Shown here: piece by piece, positions 27,377-37,997 of the stretch
Position numbering within the stretch: the first letter of the stretch is position 1
Layout: each line of letters opens with the position of its first letter
NCBI GenBank assembly: GCA_028274465.1
Contig: CM051456.1
Coordinates: 70,046,753-70,110,752, forward strand
Source of the DNA: Plantago ovata
Lineage: Eukaryota; Streptophyta; Magnoliopsida; Lamiales; Plantaginaceae
Direction of reading: 5' to 3'
DNA: 64,000 nucleotides
Notes under the pieces: model-generated
What the model saw: the letters and a program-made list of their open reading frames with translations, nothing else
Told to the model about the DNA's origin: nothing
Database searches by the model: none
Position numbers and translations under genes: made by a program

Positions 27377-29503
27377 TTATTGATGTAGTTCAATCAATCC
27401 AAGGTTATACCTTAGCATTGCGAACCTATTATCTGGTAGGGGCTTGGTAAAGATGTCAGCAAGTTGATCATCAGTACCTACTTTTACAACCTCAATGTCT
27501 CCTTTTTCCACATGATCTCTAATGAAATGATGTCTAATATCAATGTGCTTTGTCCTTGAGTGGAACTTAGGATTTTGTATGATAGCAATAGCACTTGTAT
27601 TATCACAAAATATTGGTGTTTTCTTTGCAGAAATACCATAATCTCTTAATTGTTGCTGAATCCATAGGATTTGAGCTGTGCAACAACCAGCCGCAATGTA
27701 TTCAGATTCAGTGGATGAATTAGCAACACAGGTTTGCTTCTTGCTGAACCATGATATTAATCTTGTACCTAGAAACTGACAAGTTCCAGAAGTACTTTTT
27801 CTATCAAGAGTTGATCATCCATGATCAGCATCATAATAACCAACCAATTCCAATCCAGAATCTTTTGGATACCATAATCCAACATTGACTGTACATTTGA
27901 CATATTTCAGTATCTTAAGTGCCTTTTTGTAGTGTGATTCTCTTGGATCAGATTGGAATCTTGCACACACACAAACAGCATACTGAATGTCAGGTCTACT
28001 TGTTGTTAGATACAGCAAGGAACCAATGAGCTTCCTATACTTGTGTTCATCAACACTTTTATCTTGTTTAGTATAGCCCAATTTGGTACCAACACTCATA
28101 GGGATCTTTTAAGGTTTTTCTTCCTCTTTGATCCTGTACTTTATGAGCATTTCCTTTGCATACTTTACTTGATTTATGTATTCCATCTTTGAGTTGCTTG
28201 ACTTGCAATCCTAGGAAATAATTCAATTTGCCCATCATGATCATTTCAAACTTGTTTGTCATGAGTTTGGCAAAATCATCACAAAGTTGCTTGTCCTTAT
28301 ATCCAAATATTATGTCATCCACATTAATCTGGACTAAGAGTATTTTACCATCATGGTTCATGGTAAATAATGTTTTGTCAACTTCACCTTTCTTGAAACC
28401 ATTATCCTGCAAGAACTTAGCTAAGGTATCATACCAAGCTCTTGGTGCTTGCTTTAGACCATATACAACATTCTGAAGCTTGTATACCATCTTGGTTTCT
28501 GAGGGAAGTTCAAAGCCAGGGGGTTGTTCTAGGTAGACTTCTTCAGCAAGTTCACCATTTAGGAATGCACTTTTAACATCCATTTGATAAACAATGAAAT
28601 CATTGTGAGCAGCAAAGGCTAAGAAAAGTCTAATTGCATCCAATATTGCAACTGGTGCATAAGACTTATCATAGTCCAATCCTTCAGTCTGGGAGTAACC
28701 TTGAGCAACTAAACGTGCTTTGTTCCTTGTCACTTCTCCAGACTCACTCAGCTTGTTTCTGAATACCCACTTTGTACCAATTGCTTTCTTTCCTTCAGCA
28801 AGGGGTACAAGTTCCCAGACTTTGTTCCTTTTAAATTGATCCAGTTCTTCTTGCATTGCCTTGATCCATTCAGAATGCTTTAAAGCTTCTTCTATGGTCT
28901 TAGGTTCAATTTCTGAAACAAAGCAAGAGAACAAAGCTTCTACTTCAATGACGTTTGCTTCTTCAGCAAGTTCTTGATTAGTAGATACTTTGGATCTAGT
29001 CACTTGGCGTTTGTACATATCACCAATCATATCCGTAGAGGGATGATCTCTAATCCACTTATTAACAGGTTTTCTGCTCTTTGGATCTGGATAAGTTTGC
29101 GTTTCAGCATGTGACTCTTCAGCATATACTTGTTCAGTACTACTGGTATCTTGTTGTGTCTCTGCTGAAATTGGTTCATCAGCAACTGCTTGTTCAGCAT
29201 TACTGGTTTGAGGTAACTTGTCAACAGACACAGGAAGTTGTGTAGTTTCAGCAACATCTGCAGCAACCGCGTCTTTAGTCGGAAATTCTTTACCATGAAC
29301 TATATTCATCTTGTCATGACTTGGGGAGGAGTGTCATAGTCAGAATCATCATTTAGTTCAACTGATTTGATATTTCTAGCATCAGATTCAGTTCTTTGCT
29401 CGTGTATGAGTAATTTCTTCATACAATCTGATATTTCATCTTCAGCAAGGACTCCTTGTGATTTTTCATAGAATACAACATGCACTAATTCTTCGATCTT
29501 TTG
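27377..29503 (-). pseudogene. Sire-2 pol remnant (integrase end, RT, RNase H)
   Basis: On the minus strand: the integrase C-terminal linker (HVVFYEKSQGVLAEDEIS); an acidic linker rich in AEE words; reverse transcriptase with [49 protein letters not shown] and VDDIIFG; and RNase H with STESEYIA-type sequence near 27700. The terminator lies at 27377, at the same place as in the other copies. Protease, integrase core and gag are missing because Sire-3 inserted at 29504. Broken; a fossil. Confidence 0.85.
29499..29503 (+). other. Likely target-site duplication of Sire-3, left copy (TTTTG)
   Basis: TTTTG directly precedes the LTR. The uninterrupted sequence in Sire-4 reads CGATCTTTTGTGCC. The right copy would lie outside the window. 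Confidence 0.6.
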
Positions 29504-30911
29504 TGTTAGGAAACCTGTAATTTTGATGAGCAATTAACCATGCTAAATTAAGGAAAGTCCAGTAACTAGTACTCTTAAGGTCCATAGGAATTTAGAATTT
29601 TAAGGACATTGTAAAAGAGGATCGTTTGCTGAAGACTTAGAGTAGGTGCTAGATAGGTTGGTTTTACCGCTTATGATGTATCTTGTTTTCTGAAAAGAAA
29701 AACAACCTATTGAAGCATTTGCTGATGATGTACTTTATTTACACAAACAAACTATTGAAGCATTTAGAACCGCTCAGAAACTTGAAGATTTTGAAGACTG
29801 AAGACTAGAAGATTTCTGAAGACTGGTATCTACAAAGGCACATGTTGCTCAGAAAGTGGAAACTTCAGCAACAACATTGCATAAGTGAAAATCTAAACGA
29901 CAGAGTAGGTTGTGCTTGCTGAAACTGAGACTGACCACTTGCTGATGAACATTTGTGACCTCTTGCTGAAAGTACTTGTATTTGCGCTCCAATGTTACTG
30001 TTTGAATTTCATTCAAATGAGCATTAAATGCAAAGCATGCACGCGAAGGACATCAAGACTAGAAGACAAACAAGGACGTTGCTGAAAGTACAAAAGCAAG
30101 ATAGTGACATTTTAAGGAACAAAAGCCTTAGAATTTGAAATTTAAACGGCTCCTTATTTCACTATAAATAGAGGTCATCCGGCAAAGAGTTGAAGTGTGT
30201 CAACAACGTGATCATACTCTCACTTGTGCTTAAACTCACATACTCTTCAAACACTCTTTACTGCCATTGATCCGTTCCAAGACTTAGCTTGAAAAAGCGA
30301 CTTGTGAAGAAGTAGAACTTACACGGCTAAGAAATTAGTTAAGTGTTCCTTCTTTCTTTTGAACAAGAACAAGTCTTGACACCAGAAACAATCAAACTTG
30401 TTTACTGCAAAGTATTCAAAGTTTTGTTTCTTAGATTACTTGTTGTAACTGAATAAGTTATAATTAAGTTTTCTCATCCCAAACCTATCTAACTGAAAAT
30501 ACACCCTTTCAGGCGTGATATTCAGGGGGAACTTAATCGAGCATAGTGTTGCTGATTAAAAGTACCAAGTTTGGTGGAGAACAAGGTTACGTTCTCTAGT
30601 TAGGTTGGAAACGAAGCAAGTGTGCTTTGGTTTCTGTTTGGATCGCTCTAGATAGGTGTTGTAAGGAAACTCAATCTTATCTTAGTGGATTCAGTCCTAG
30701 AAAGGACAAAGTGGATTAGCTGAGAGATTACGCCACTCTCAGATACCACTATAAAAGTGTTTGTGTGATTTACTTACTGTACTTAGTTTTCAGCAAAGCA
30801 TATCTATCTGTACACAGTCACTCACTTCACTTGCTGAAACTATCACTTACTGACAAAGCACTTATTGTATCAAAGACTTCCGCTCTCTGATTTTAAGTAT
30901 CAGCAAAACTA

Positions 30912-30979
30912 GTTACTGAAAAGTAACTTGCGCTTGCTGAGAAAGTTAAGTATCAGCAAACTCATTACTGAAAAGTAAT
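30912..30979 (+). other. Tandem GNRA-tetraloop hairpins in Sire-3 LTR
   Basis: GTTACT-GAAA-AGTAAC (30912-30927) and ATTACT-GAAA-AGTAAT (30964-30979). The first has loop GAAA where Sire-1 has GCAA and Sire-4 has GTGA. Confidence 0.75.
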
Positions 30980-31017
30980 AAGCACTTGCTGAGAAAGTTT
31001 TTAAACGACGAAAGTTT

Positions 31018-31052
31018 GAAAAGACTATTCACCCCCCCCCTCTAGTCTTTTC
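31018..31052 (+). other. U5 C-loop hairpin, Sire-3
   Basis: GAAAAGACTA / TAGTCTTTTC around a 15-base loop with a run of nine C. Confidence 0.75.
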
Positions 31053-31076
31053 TTTTTGTTTAAAGGGACCAACAAG

Positions 31077-31088
31077 TGGTATCAGAGC
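31077..31088 (+). other. Sire-3 primer-binding site (initiator tRNA-Met)
   Basis: TGGTATCAGAGC two bases after the LTR end. Confidence 0.88.
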
Positions 31089-31186
31089 TGGAGGTTCTTT
31101 AACCTTCAACACTGAACCTAGAACCCCTTAGGTGCTTTCCGTAAATCACTCTCACTTGATCAGTTTGGTAGTCTTTTGCTGACAGG

Positions 31187-33591
31187 ATGTCTTTAGGAGA
31201 CGCTCCCTTGCTGAAGCTGGAAAACTACGAAAAATGGCGAAACAACATGATGCTACATCTTGAGGCCATTAGTGATGAGATGGTCACTGTCATTAATGAT
31301 GGACCTATCAAAATCACTAAGGTTGAAAGAAGTTTTCCTCACAAAACCACTAAAGCTGGAAAGGAAACTATCTTAGGCGAACCGGTTGATACCGTTGTGC
31401 CAAAACCAAGAGAGGAATGGACTTCCGACGAAGCTAAGAGATTCCGTCTTGATGGCCAAGCAAGAAACATCATCATTCAATCAACTCCGGATACCATACA
31501 GTGCAAACTGTGGGGTGCTAAAACTGCTAAGGAAGCTTGGAAAATGGTTCAAGATCTTTGTGCTGGATCTGACAAAACCAAGGAAAACAAACTCGAAGTG
31601 TTGAAGTTAAAGTTCCAGAACTTTAAACAAGGTACAAATGAGTCACTGGAAGACTTGGACTTCGGATTCACAACTCTTGTTAGTGAAATGGCAGCCTTGG
31701 GTGTTGGAAATCTTTACTCAGATTCTGAGAAGGTGAAAACCATCATCAGAAGTCTGAACCAAGAATGGATCCACACTCAGAACTTCTACTACAATCATGG
31801 AATGCCAGACATTACACCAACAAAGTTGTTCTCTCATCTTGCTACTGTCAACTACGAGACAAAGCAAAGAGAAAATGTGTTTGCTGAAAAATCACAAAAC
31901 ATTGCTCTTGCTGCAAAGCCGTCATCTTCTGAAAAGAAGAATGATAAAGAGCCTGCTGATGAAAACGCTTTGGTTGTCAAAAACATGAAGAAATTCATCA
32001 GTAAGGAACTTGAAAGGCGAAAAGCAAAAGAGAAGCTGAAAAGGCTTCTTGGTAACAACTACCATAAGTACAAGAATGAGACTAGCTCGCTGAACAACCA
32101 AGCTCAGCAAGCAACTTCATCAGAAGAACCAACAGTTGGAAATGATCTTTGATTTTACTGCAAAAAGCCTGGACACTTCAAAGCAAATTGCTCTTTGCTG
32201 AAAGGCAAATCTGCTGAAAAGAAGAAGAAGTTCAAAAGAGTTTTTATTGCTGAAGAAAAGAAGAAGCTTCAAGCAAAAATCGATGCATTGTGTATTGATA
32301 CTAGCTCCGAAGACAGTGAGGATGAAAGCCCAGACACTGACGATGAAGAAGCCACTCTTGGCGTAGAGATTGGCAAGGAAGTTTGTGGAATAGCTATGGA
32401 AGCTTATCCAGATGTGTCAAACTACGAGTTCTGCCTCATGGCCGGTCAGGTAAACAATCCTACCCCTGACTCAGACTCAGAAAGTGAAGACGAGATTGAC
32501 CTTGACAAGATTCAAGGAGAAATCGAAAGATTTGAGAAAACTCTGAGCAGACAGCAAGAGAAACTACAGATTGCTGAAACTCTAAAAATTATATCTTGCT
32601 GAAGGAAGAGAAAGGAGAAAAGGATGCTGAAATAAGGCATCTTAAGAAGTTGATTGCTGAAGCTACAGAGAAGAATTCTCAAATGGCCTTAGAATTGGAA
32701 GAGTATCAGTCCTCAATTCTAAAGTTACTTGCTGAAATTCAAGAAATGAAAAAGATGAAAATCAATTTCAAATCTTATGCTGACGCAAGTAACACGCTGA
32801 CTAAACTAAATTCTTATTTGAGAGATCCATCTCAGAAAGAAGGTTTAGGCGCAACGTACGAAGGTGATGACGTAATAATCTTGAGTAAAGACAAATCACC
32901 GATTTCCTTTGTACGTGCTACTGATAGTGGTCAACCAGAACTCTATCAGTTTGGTCAATCTAAGGTTGCTAAAACATGCAATCAAGTACCTACGACCGTA
33001 AAGCCCACTGTTGCTACTCAAAGTAACAAGACTTTAAAAGGAAAACAGGTTGCTGAGAAGCAAACTGTAAAGAAAAAGGATGCTGTAAAGCATTCCGCCA
33101 AACAAGTTGCTGAAAAGCAATTTGTTAAGTCAAAAGGCAAGATTACTAAAAGTAATCAGAAGACCTTTGCTGACAAACCTGAGTCAAATAAGGTTGCTGA
33201 CACAAAAGCTCAGCATTCTCCGAAAAGTGGACTCGGTTTCAAAACCAAGCAAAGTCAACTTTTTCACGAGTATAAGCAAAGTCAGCAAAGATACTTCAAA
33301 GAGATGAACAAAATCAAGCCTAAGAGTTCTGAAAAGACTCTAAATGCAAGGGATAGAAGGAACCTTGCTAGAAAAGAACTTACTGAAGAGTATGTTCAGC
33401 AAAAAGCTCAACCGAGCAAGACACCACATCAGAAAGTGGACTTGATCAGCACAAATCAAAAGTCTTTCAGCTCAAAACCTCCTAGTTTCTCAGCAAGTAG
33501 AAAACAAGTCAAAGTTGAAAAACTTAAGACTTGGGCTTCCACTGGACGCATTCTTGAACATGTTAATGGGCATCCAATATTGGATAATTAA
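31187..33591 (+). pseudogene. Sire-3 gag remnant
   Basis: The ATG at 31187 begins the same SLGDAPLLKLENYEKWRNN start as Sire-1, followed by the UBN2-like region, a zinc-knuckle region (KKPGHFKANC near 32160), the acidic stretch SESEDEIDLDKIQ, the coiled coil EIRHLKKLIAEATEKNSQ, and the basic Lys/Gln tail ending in ILEHVNGHP. Very close to the Sire-1 and Sire-4 copies. It would have formed the RNA-binding particle protein. Broken in a couple of places. Confidence 0.85.
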
Positions 33592-33596
33592 CTTGT

Positions 33597-35797
33597 TTGC
33601 TCTTGATTGTGCAGACTTCAGCCACGGAGACAAACGATGCAATCTGGCACTTTGATAGTGGTTGTAGACAGCACATGACGGGCAACAAGAATAACCTTAT
33701 AAACTATAGACGGTGGTCTAAAGCTCCAACAATAAGGTTTGCTGGTGGAGGATCTGGTTCTACAAAAGGCTATGGTGACGTGAAGTTAGGATGCATTACC
33801 ATTACAGGAGTTCTTTATGTCAAAAATCTTAAGTTTAATCTTTTCAACATGAGTCAGTTTGCTGACAAAGGATACTTCATCAAAATCAAAAGTGATGAAT
33901 GTAAACTTATAGATTTCGAGACTAATAAGGTTATTATGATTGCAAGAAGATCAGGAGGCTTGTACACCGTAGATTGGTCTTCAGCAATCGTTGAAAAATG
34001 CCTTGTCTCAGATCACGATTGCCTTCCTGAAAAAGCATGGTAGTTGGATTACCTAAGGTTACTTTTAAGAAGGATGGTGTTTGCAATGCATGTCAGCAAG
34101 GAAAGCAAACCAAATCTTCTTTCAAGAACAAGGCAGTACCGTCAACTACAAAACCTTTACAACTCTTGCACATGGACTTGTTTGAATCTTCTTCAACAGC
34201 TATGCTGGTAAGAAGTATGGTCTGGTGGTGGTAGATGACTATTCAAGATTCACTTGGGTAGTATTTATCAAGCACAAATCTGATATTAGGAATGAAATAC
34301 CTAACTTGCTGAATAAGCTTGAAGTCATGAAAAATGACAAGGTAAAAGTCATAAGGACAGACCATGGTACTGAGTTTGTAAACCAATACATAACTGAGTA
34401 TTGCACTTCAAAAGGCATACAACATCAGTTATCCTCAGTAAGGACACCACAACAAAACGGTGTTGCTGAACGGAAGAATCGTACCCTAAAAGAAGCCGCA
34501 AGAACAATGTTTGCTGACAATGAAATAAGTGAGGCTTATTGGGTTGAAGTGATTAATACCGCCTGTTACACTCAAAACAGATGTTTGATTACTAAGGAAT
34601 ACAACAAAACTCCTTATGAGTTGTTCGTTGGAAGGCCTCCTAATATCACTCATCTAAGAGTATTTGGTTGTAAGTGTTTCGTTTTTAATAACGGTAGAGA
34701 ATACCTAAGAACATTTCAACCAAAGGCAGACGAAGCGATATTTCTCGGTTACTCCTTGCATAGTAGAGCTTATAGAGTTTACAAAAAAAAGGCACAAAAG
34801 ATCGAAGAATCAGTGCATGTTGTATTCTACGAAAAGACACAAGGAGTGCCTACTGAAGAAGAAATATCAGAATGTATGAAAAAGTTAATCATACATGAGC
34901 AAAGAACTGAATCTAATGCTAGGCAAATCAAGTCAATTGAACTAAATGATGATTCTGACAATGACTCTCCTCCCCCAATCATGACATGATAAATATAGTT
35001 CACGACAACGAATTTCCAGCAAAAGACGCAGTTGCTACGGAAGTTGCTGAAACTACGCAACCTCCCGTGCCTGCTGATGAGTTACCACAATCTAGCAATG
35101 CTGAACAAGCAGTTGCTGATGAACCAATCTCAGCAGAGACACAAAATTCCAGTAGTATTGAACAAGTACATGCTGAAGAGTCACATGCTGATGAGCAAAC
35201 ATATCCAGATCCAACGAGCAGAAAACCTGTTAATAAATGGATTAGAGATCATCCCTCTACGGATATGATTGGTGATATTGATAAACGCCAAGTGACTAGA
35301 TCCAAAGTTTCTGCTACTCATGGACTTGCTGAAGAAGCAACTGTTGTAGAAGTAGAATCATTGTTCTCTTGCTTTGTTTCAGAAATTGAACCTAAAACCT
35401 TAGAAGAAGCTTTAAAGCATTCTGAATGGATCAAGGCAATGCAAGAAGAACTAGATCAATTTGAAAGGAACAAAGTCTGGAAACTTGTACCACTTGCTGA
35501 AGGCAAGAAAGCTATTGGTACAAAGTGGGTGTTCAGAAACAAGTTGAGTGAGTCTGGTGAAGTAACAAGAAATAAAGCACGTTTAGTTGCTCAAGGTTAC
35601 TGTCAAACTGAAGGATTGGACTATGATGCACCAGTTGCAAGATTGGATGCAATTAGGCTTTTCTTGGCCTTTGCTGCTCACAATGACTTCATTGTTTACC
35701 AAATGGATGTTAAAAGTGCATTCTTCAATGGTGAACTTGCTGAAGAAGTCTATTTAGAACAACCCCCTGGCTTTGAACTTCCCTTAGAAATCAAGAT
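33597..35797 (+). pseudogene. Sire-3 pol remnant, interrupted in RT by Chr-1
   Basis: Protease-type start WHFDSGCRQHMTGN, integrase zinc region with VCNACQQGKQTK, and integrase core VVDDYSRFTWV / IRTDHGTEF / NGVAERKNRTLKEAARTM. The variable linker with [13 protein letters not shown] follows, then the reverse transcriptase up to [13 protein letters not shown]. The chromovirus LTR begins at 35798, so RNase H and ORF3 of this copy lie outside the window. Broken; a fossil. Confidence 0.86.
35793..35797 (+). other. Likely target-site duplication of Chr-1, left copy (AAGAT)
   Basis: AAGAT directly precedes TGTAACACCCCG. The right copy is outside the window. Confidence 0.55.
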
Positions 35798-35982
35798 TGT
35801 AACACCCCGTCTTTTTTCTTTAATTATTTATTTATTATTTTATTATTTTATTATTTAATTTAATTAATTAATTATCGGAGTAAATTATTTATTCGGTAAT
35901 TATTTAATTCTTTTCGTGTAAAACTAGTTCGTTCGTTACGTTTGGACCGAGCTGGAAAGACTGGACTTTTCTGACTCCTTTT

Positions 35983-36052
35983 CGCCCACTCTAGTAGCCC
36001 AGTCAACTTGGCCCATTGACCGGCCCATCTGATTATTCAACCCTAACCCTAA
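35983..36052 (+). promoter_or_regulatory. Site II-like and telo-box motifs in Chr-1 LTR
   Basis: GCCCA-type elements at about 35984, 35997, GGCCCA at 36010 and 36022, then AACCCTAACCCTAA at 36039-36052. This pairing is known from promoters of plant ribosomal-protein and cell-cycle genes. Conserved in both Chr-2 LTRs (telo-box at 55767-55781; TGGGCT at 55814 and TGGGCC at 55826). Confidence 0.6.
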
Positions 36053-36089
36053 TTCGTTACCACCATCTTCTTCATTCTTCTTGCCGTCC

Positions 36090-36155
36090 AGAACAAAAGA
36101 GAGAACGAGAGAAAGAAAGAAAGAAAGAAAAAAAGAGAGAGAAAGAAAAAAGAGG
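36090..36155 (+). repeat. GA/AAAG microsatellite in Chr-1 LTR
   Basis: GAGAG and AAAGAAAG runs. The counterparts are pyrimidine runs at 47533-47590 and 55672-55730 in the minus-strand LTRs. Confidence 0.8.
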
Positions 36156-37160
36156 AGGTTACGGTTGCTGCTACTTCTTCCGTTCCGGTCCGTCCATCGC
36201 CGCCGGTCTCGATCTGCCGTCCGCTCTGTCCGCCGTCACCTTGGTCCCGTTCAAGCTGCCGCACGTGCGCCGCCCGATTCAATCCGTTTCTCGTGCGCTG
36301 CCCCTGTCGTTCCGTCTCCGTTCGTCGACCGCCGCCTGAGCCGCTCCGTCCTGCTCCGTTCACCCGTGTCGATCCGCTCCGATCCCGATCCGCCGCCGCC
36401 CGACTACGTTCGCCCAGCGCCGCTCCGCTCCGATTCGCTCGGCGCCGCCGATTTCGTTCTTTCCGTCCGCTCGATTCCGATCTCGATCGGTAAGTCTTCG
36501 TCCGTTTCTGTCCTTTGCGTTTGGATTCAGATCTCGTTTTGAATCTGGATTTTAATTCTTAATTTTAATTTGATTCGCAGATTGATTCAATCTCTTTTCC
36601 GTTCGAAGGTAATATCGATCCCCTTTCTGTCTCTTTTCGATTTACAGTTCGTATTTCTGTTTTGGACATTTTTTCCCGTGGACCGTTTTGCCCTTGTACT
36701 TTCTGGCCTTGTTGTTTTGATTCGAACTGAGAACCGGGACTTAGGATTTGTTAGATTGTTGTTGCTGTTGTTGGACTTGTTTTGTTGTTGACCTTGTATG
36801 TTGACCGTATTGTTTTTTGTTGACTTCGAAAAGGACTGATTGGACTTTAGGGATTTAATCTGAACCTTATGAACTGTTTTGGGACGTTTGAAAACTTAAA
36901 GGACCCTTTTGCAATTAAGCTTTGACCGTAGTTGACTGACAGAGGACTGTTTTGTAAACCTTTTTAGTCTGTGGGGACTGATATGTATGTTTGGGAACCT
37001 GCTGGACTTGTTTGTACTTTCTGATTTCAAAAGGGATCTTTTTGCAATTTACCACTGAGGGTATTTTAGTAATTTCCAGAGACTGAAAACTGAAAGAGTA
37101 TTTTTTGAAAACGTTTCAACTTAGTTTCTGTTTTGGTACTTTAGTAGTGACTTGACTTGC

Positions 37161-37217
37161 TAGCCTAGTTGGTTAGGTTCTTGCTTGACTAACTTAGAGG
37201 TCCCGAGTTCGAACCCC
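37161..37217 (+). promoter_or_regulatory. Pol III A-box/B-box pair (tRNA-like) in Chr-1 LTR
   Basis: TAGCCTAGTTGG (A-box, 37161-37172) and GAGTTCGAACCCC (B-box, 37205-37217), about 34 bases apart as in tRNAs and SINEs. A full tRNA fold is not evident. Also present in Chr-2 LTRs at 46462-46516 and 54568-54623 (minus). Confidence 0.6.
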
Positions 37218-37992
37218 TTCTTTACCACTTCTTTACCGACCTTTTTCCTTCCGTTCGTTCGACTTCTAAAGTGTAATTAGTTACTTTCTCTTTAGGTTCT
37301 CCGTCATTCGATAACTCTTAAGCTCACTGCTCGTTGGAGACTTTTGCTTGCAAGTTGAGGTGAGTGTTCACCCCTAAACTTATCTATTTGCAAAAAATTT
37401 GAAGGCTATGTGACTATCTGTATCTATTACTATATTCTGTTAAACCGTATGGTTCCGCGTAAAAGTAACTAAGTCCTAAGTATGACTATTTACTTTCTTT
37501 GTTTATTGCTACTCTGTTCTGGATTAACCTTTCTGCAGGAACACTTCTCAGTGTTTGATTATTCGTATTTGTTTGTTCTGTATATGTTCTGTCTGTTTCT
37601 GTGTGACCGGTCGATTAGGTCGTAATTAGGTAGGCTTGGGTAGTAGAGGACTATCGAGTTTGCTTGATTATTGCCTAGTCTAATCCCTTTTAGGTGCGAG
37701 GCAGAAGTCGCTGAGGTGTATTAGGGTCGTAGGTTCTGTTTCCCCAAAGTACACGGGGGTTTCTGTTTCTGTCCGGAGTTCTGCACCCTCTGGGGGGAGT
37801 TATAAGGGCAATCTGGGAGTAGGAGTAACAAGGCGGGCTGCACCAACGGTTTTCGACTTATCTGTCCTGTCATTCTGTTATGTGTTCTGTTGTTTTTGTG
37901 ATTTATCTGCTGAAAAGGATTTTGATTTCAAAAACTGTTTACTATCTGTTTGTTAACTTAGAACCTCATTGAGATCCTTTATCTCACGCTCT

Positions 37993-37997
37993 CTTTG
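37993..37997 (+). other. Likely target-site duplication of Sire-4, left copy (CTTTG)
   Basis: CTTTG directly precedes the Sire-4 LTR. The partner would lie just past the window end. Confidence 0.5.

Larger units (their letters stand above)
21402..29503 (-). mobile_element. Sire-2: sirevirus-type element, 3' part, broken
   Basis: On the minus strand it reads integrase C-terminal part, RT, RNase H, hairpin spacer and ORF3. Its left side is cut by an Athila-like LTR at 21401. Its right side is interrupted inside the integrase/RT linker by Sire-3 at 29504; the rest would lie beyond the window. Multiple breaks make it one of the older copies, and it is the outermost host of the nest. Confidence 0.82.
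29504..31074 (+). repeat. Sire-3 5' LTR
   Basis: TGTTAGGAAACCTG ... AAAGGGACCAACA, 1571 bp. TATA box at 30163-30170, GNRA hairpins at 30912-30979 and a C-loop hairpin at 31018-31052. Confidence 0.92.
29504..35797 (+). mobile_element. Sire-3: sirevirus-type element, 5' part, broken
   Basis: 5' LTR, Met primer site, gag and pol up to the reverse transcriptase, where Chr-1 is inserted at 35798. It is itself inserted into Sire-2. It has several breaks (about five). The remainder lies beyond the window. Confidence 0.85.
35798..37997 (+). repeat. Chr-1: chromovirus LTR (plus), cut by Sire-4
   Basis: It starts TGTAACACCCCGTC and matches, in opposite orientation, the Chr-2 LTRs (45405-47873 and 53508-56007). 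It ends after about 2.2 of 2.5 kb at CACGCTCTCTTTG, where the Sire-4 LTR begins. The remainder and the element body lie beyond the window. No gene; small open frames in its GC-rich part are not believed. Confidence 0.88.

Noticed and set aside
36039-36052. Telomere-like CCCTAA repeat
   Set aside because: Only two units; better read as a telo-box promoter motif than as interstitial telomere.
36016-36542. Arg/Ser/Pro-rich open frames in the chromovirus LTR (also 47132-47609 and 55239-55788)
   Set aside because: They lie in GC-rich LTR leader and microsatellite sequence, occur in several overlapping frames and show no domain.
37150-37230. A real tRNA gene
   Set aside because: A-box and B-box fit, but I cannot find acceptor-stem pairing or a credible anticodon arm, and the site is copied with every LTR of the family.
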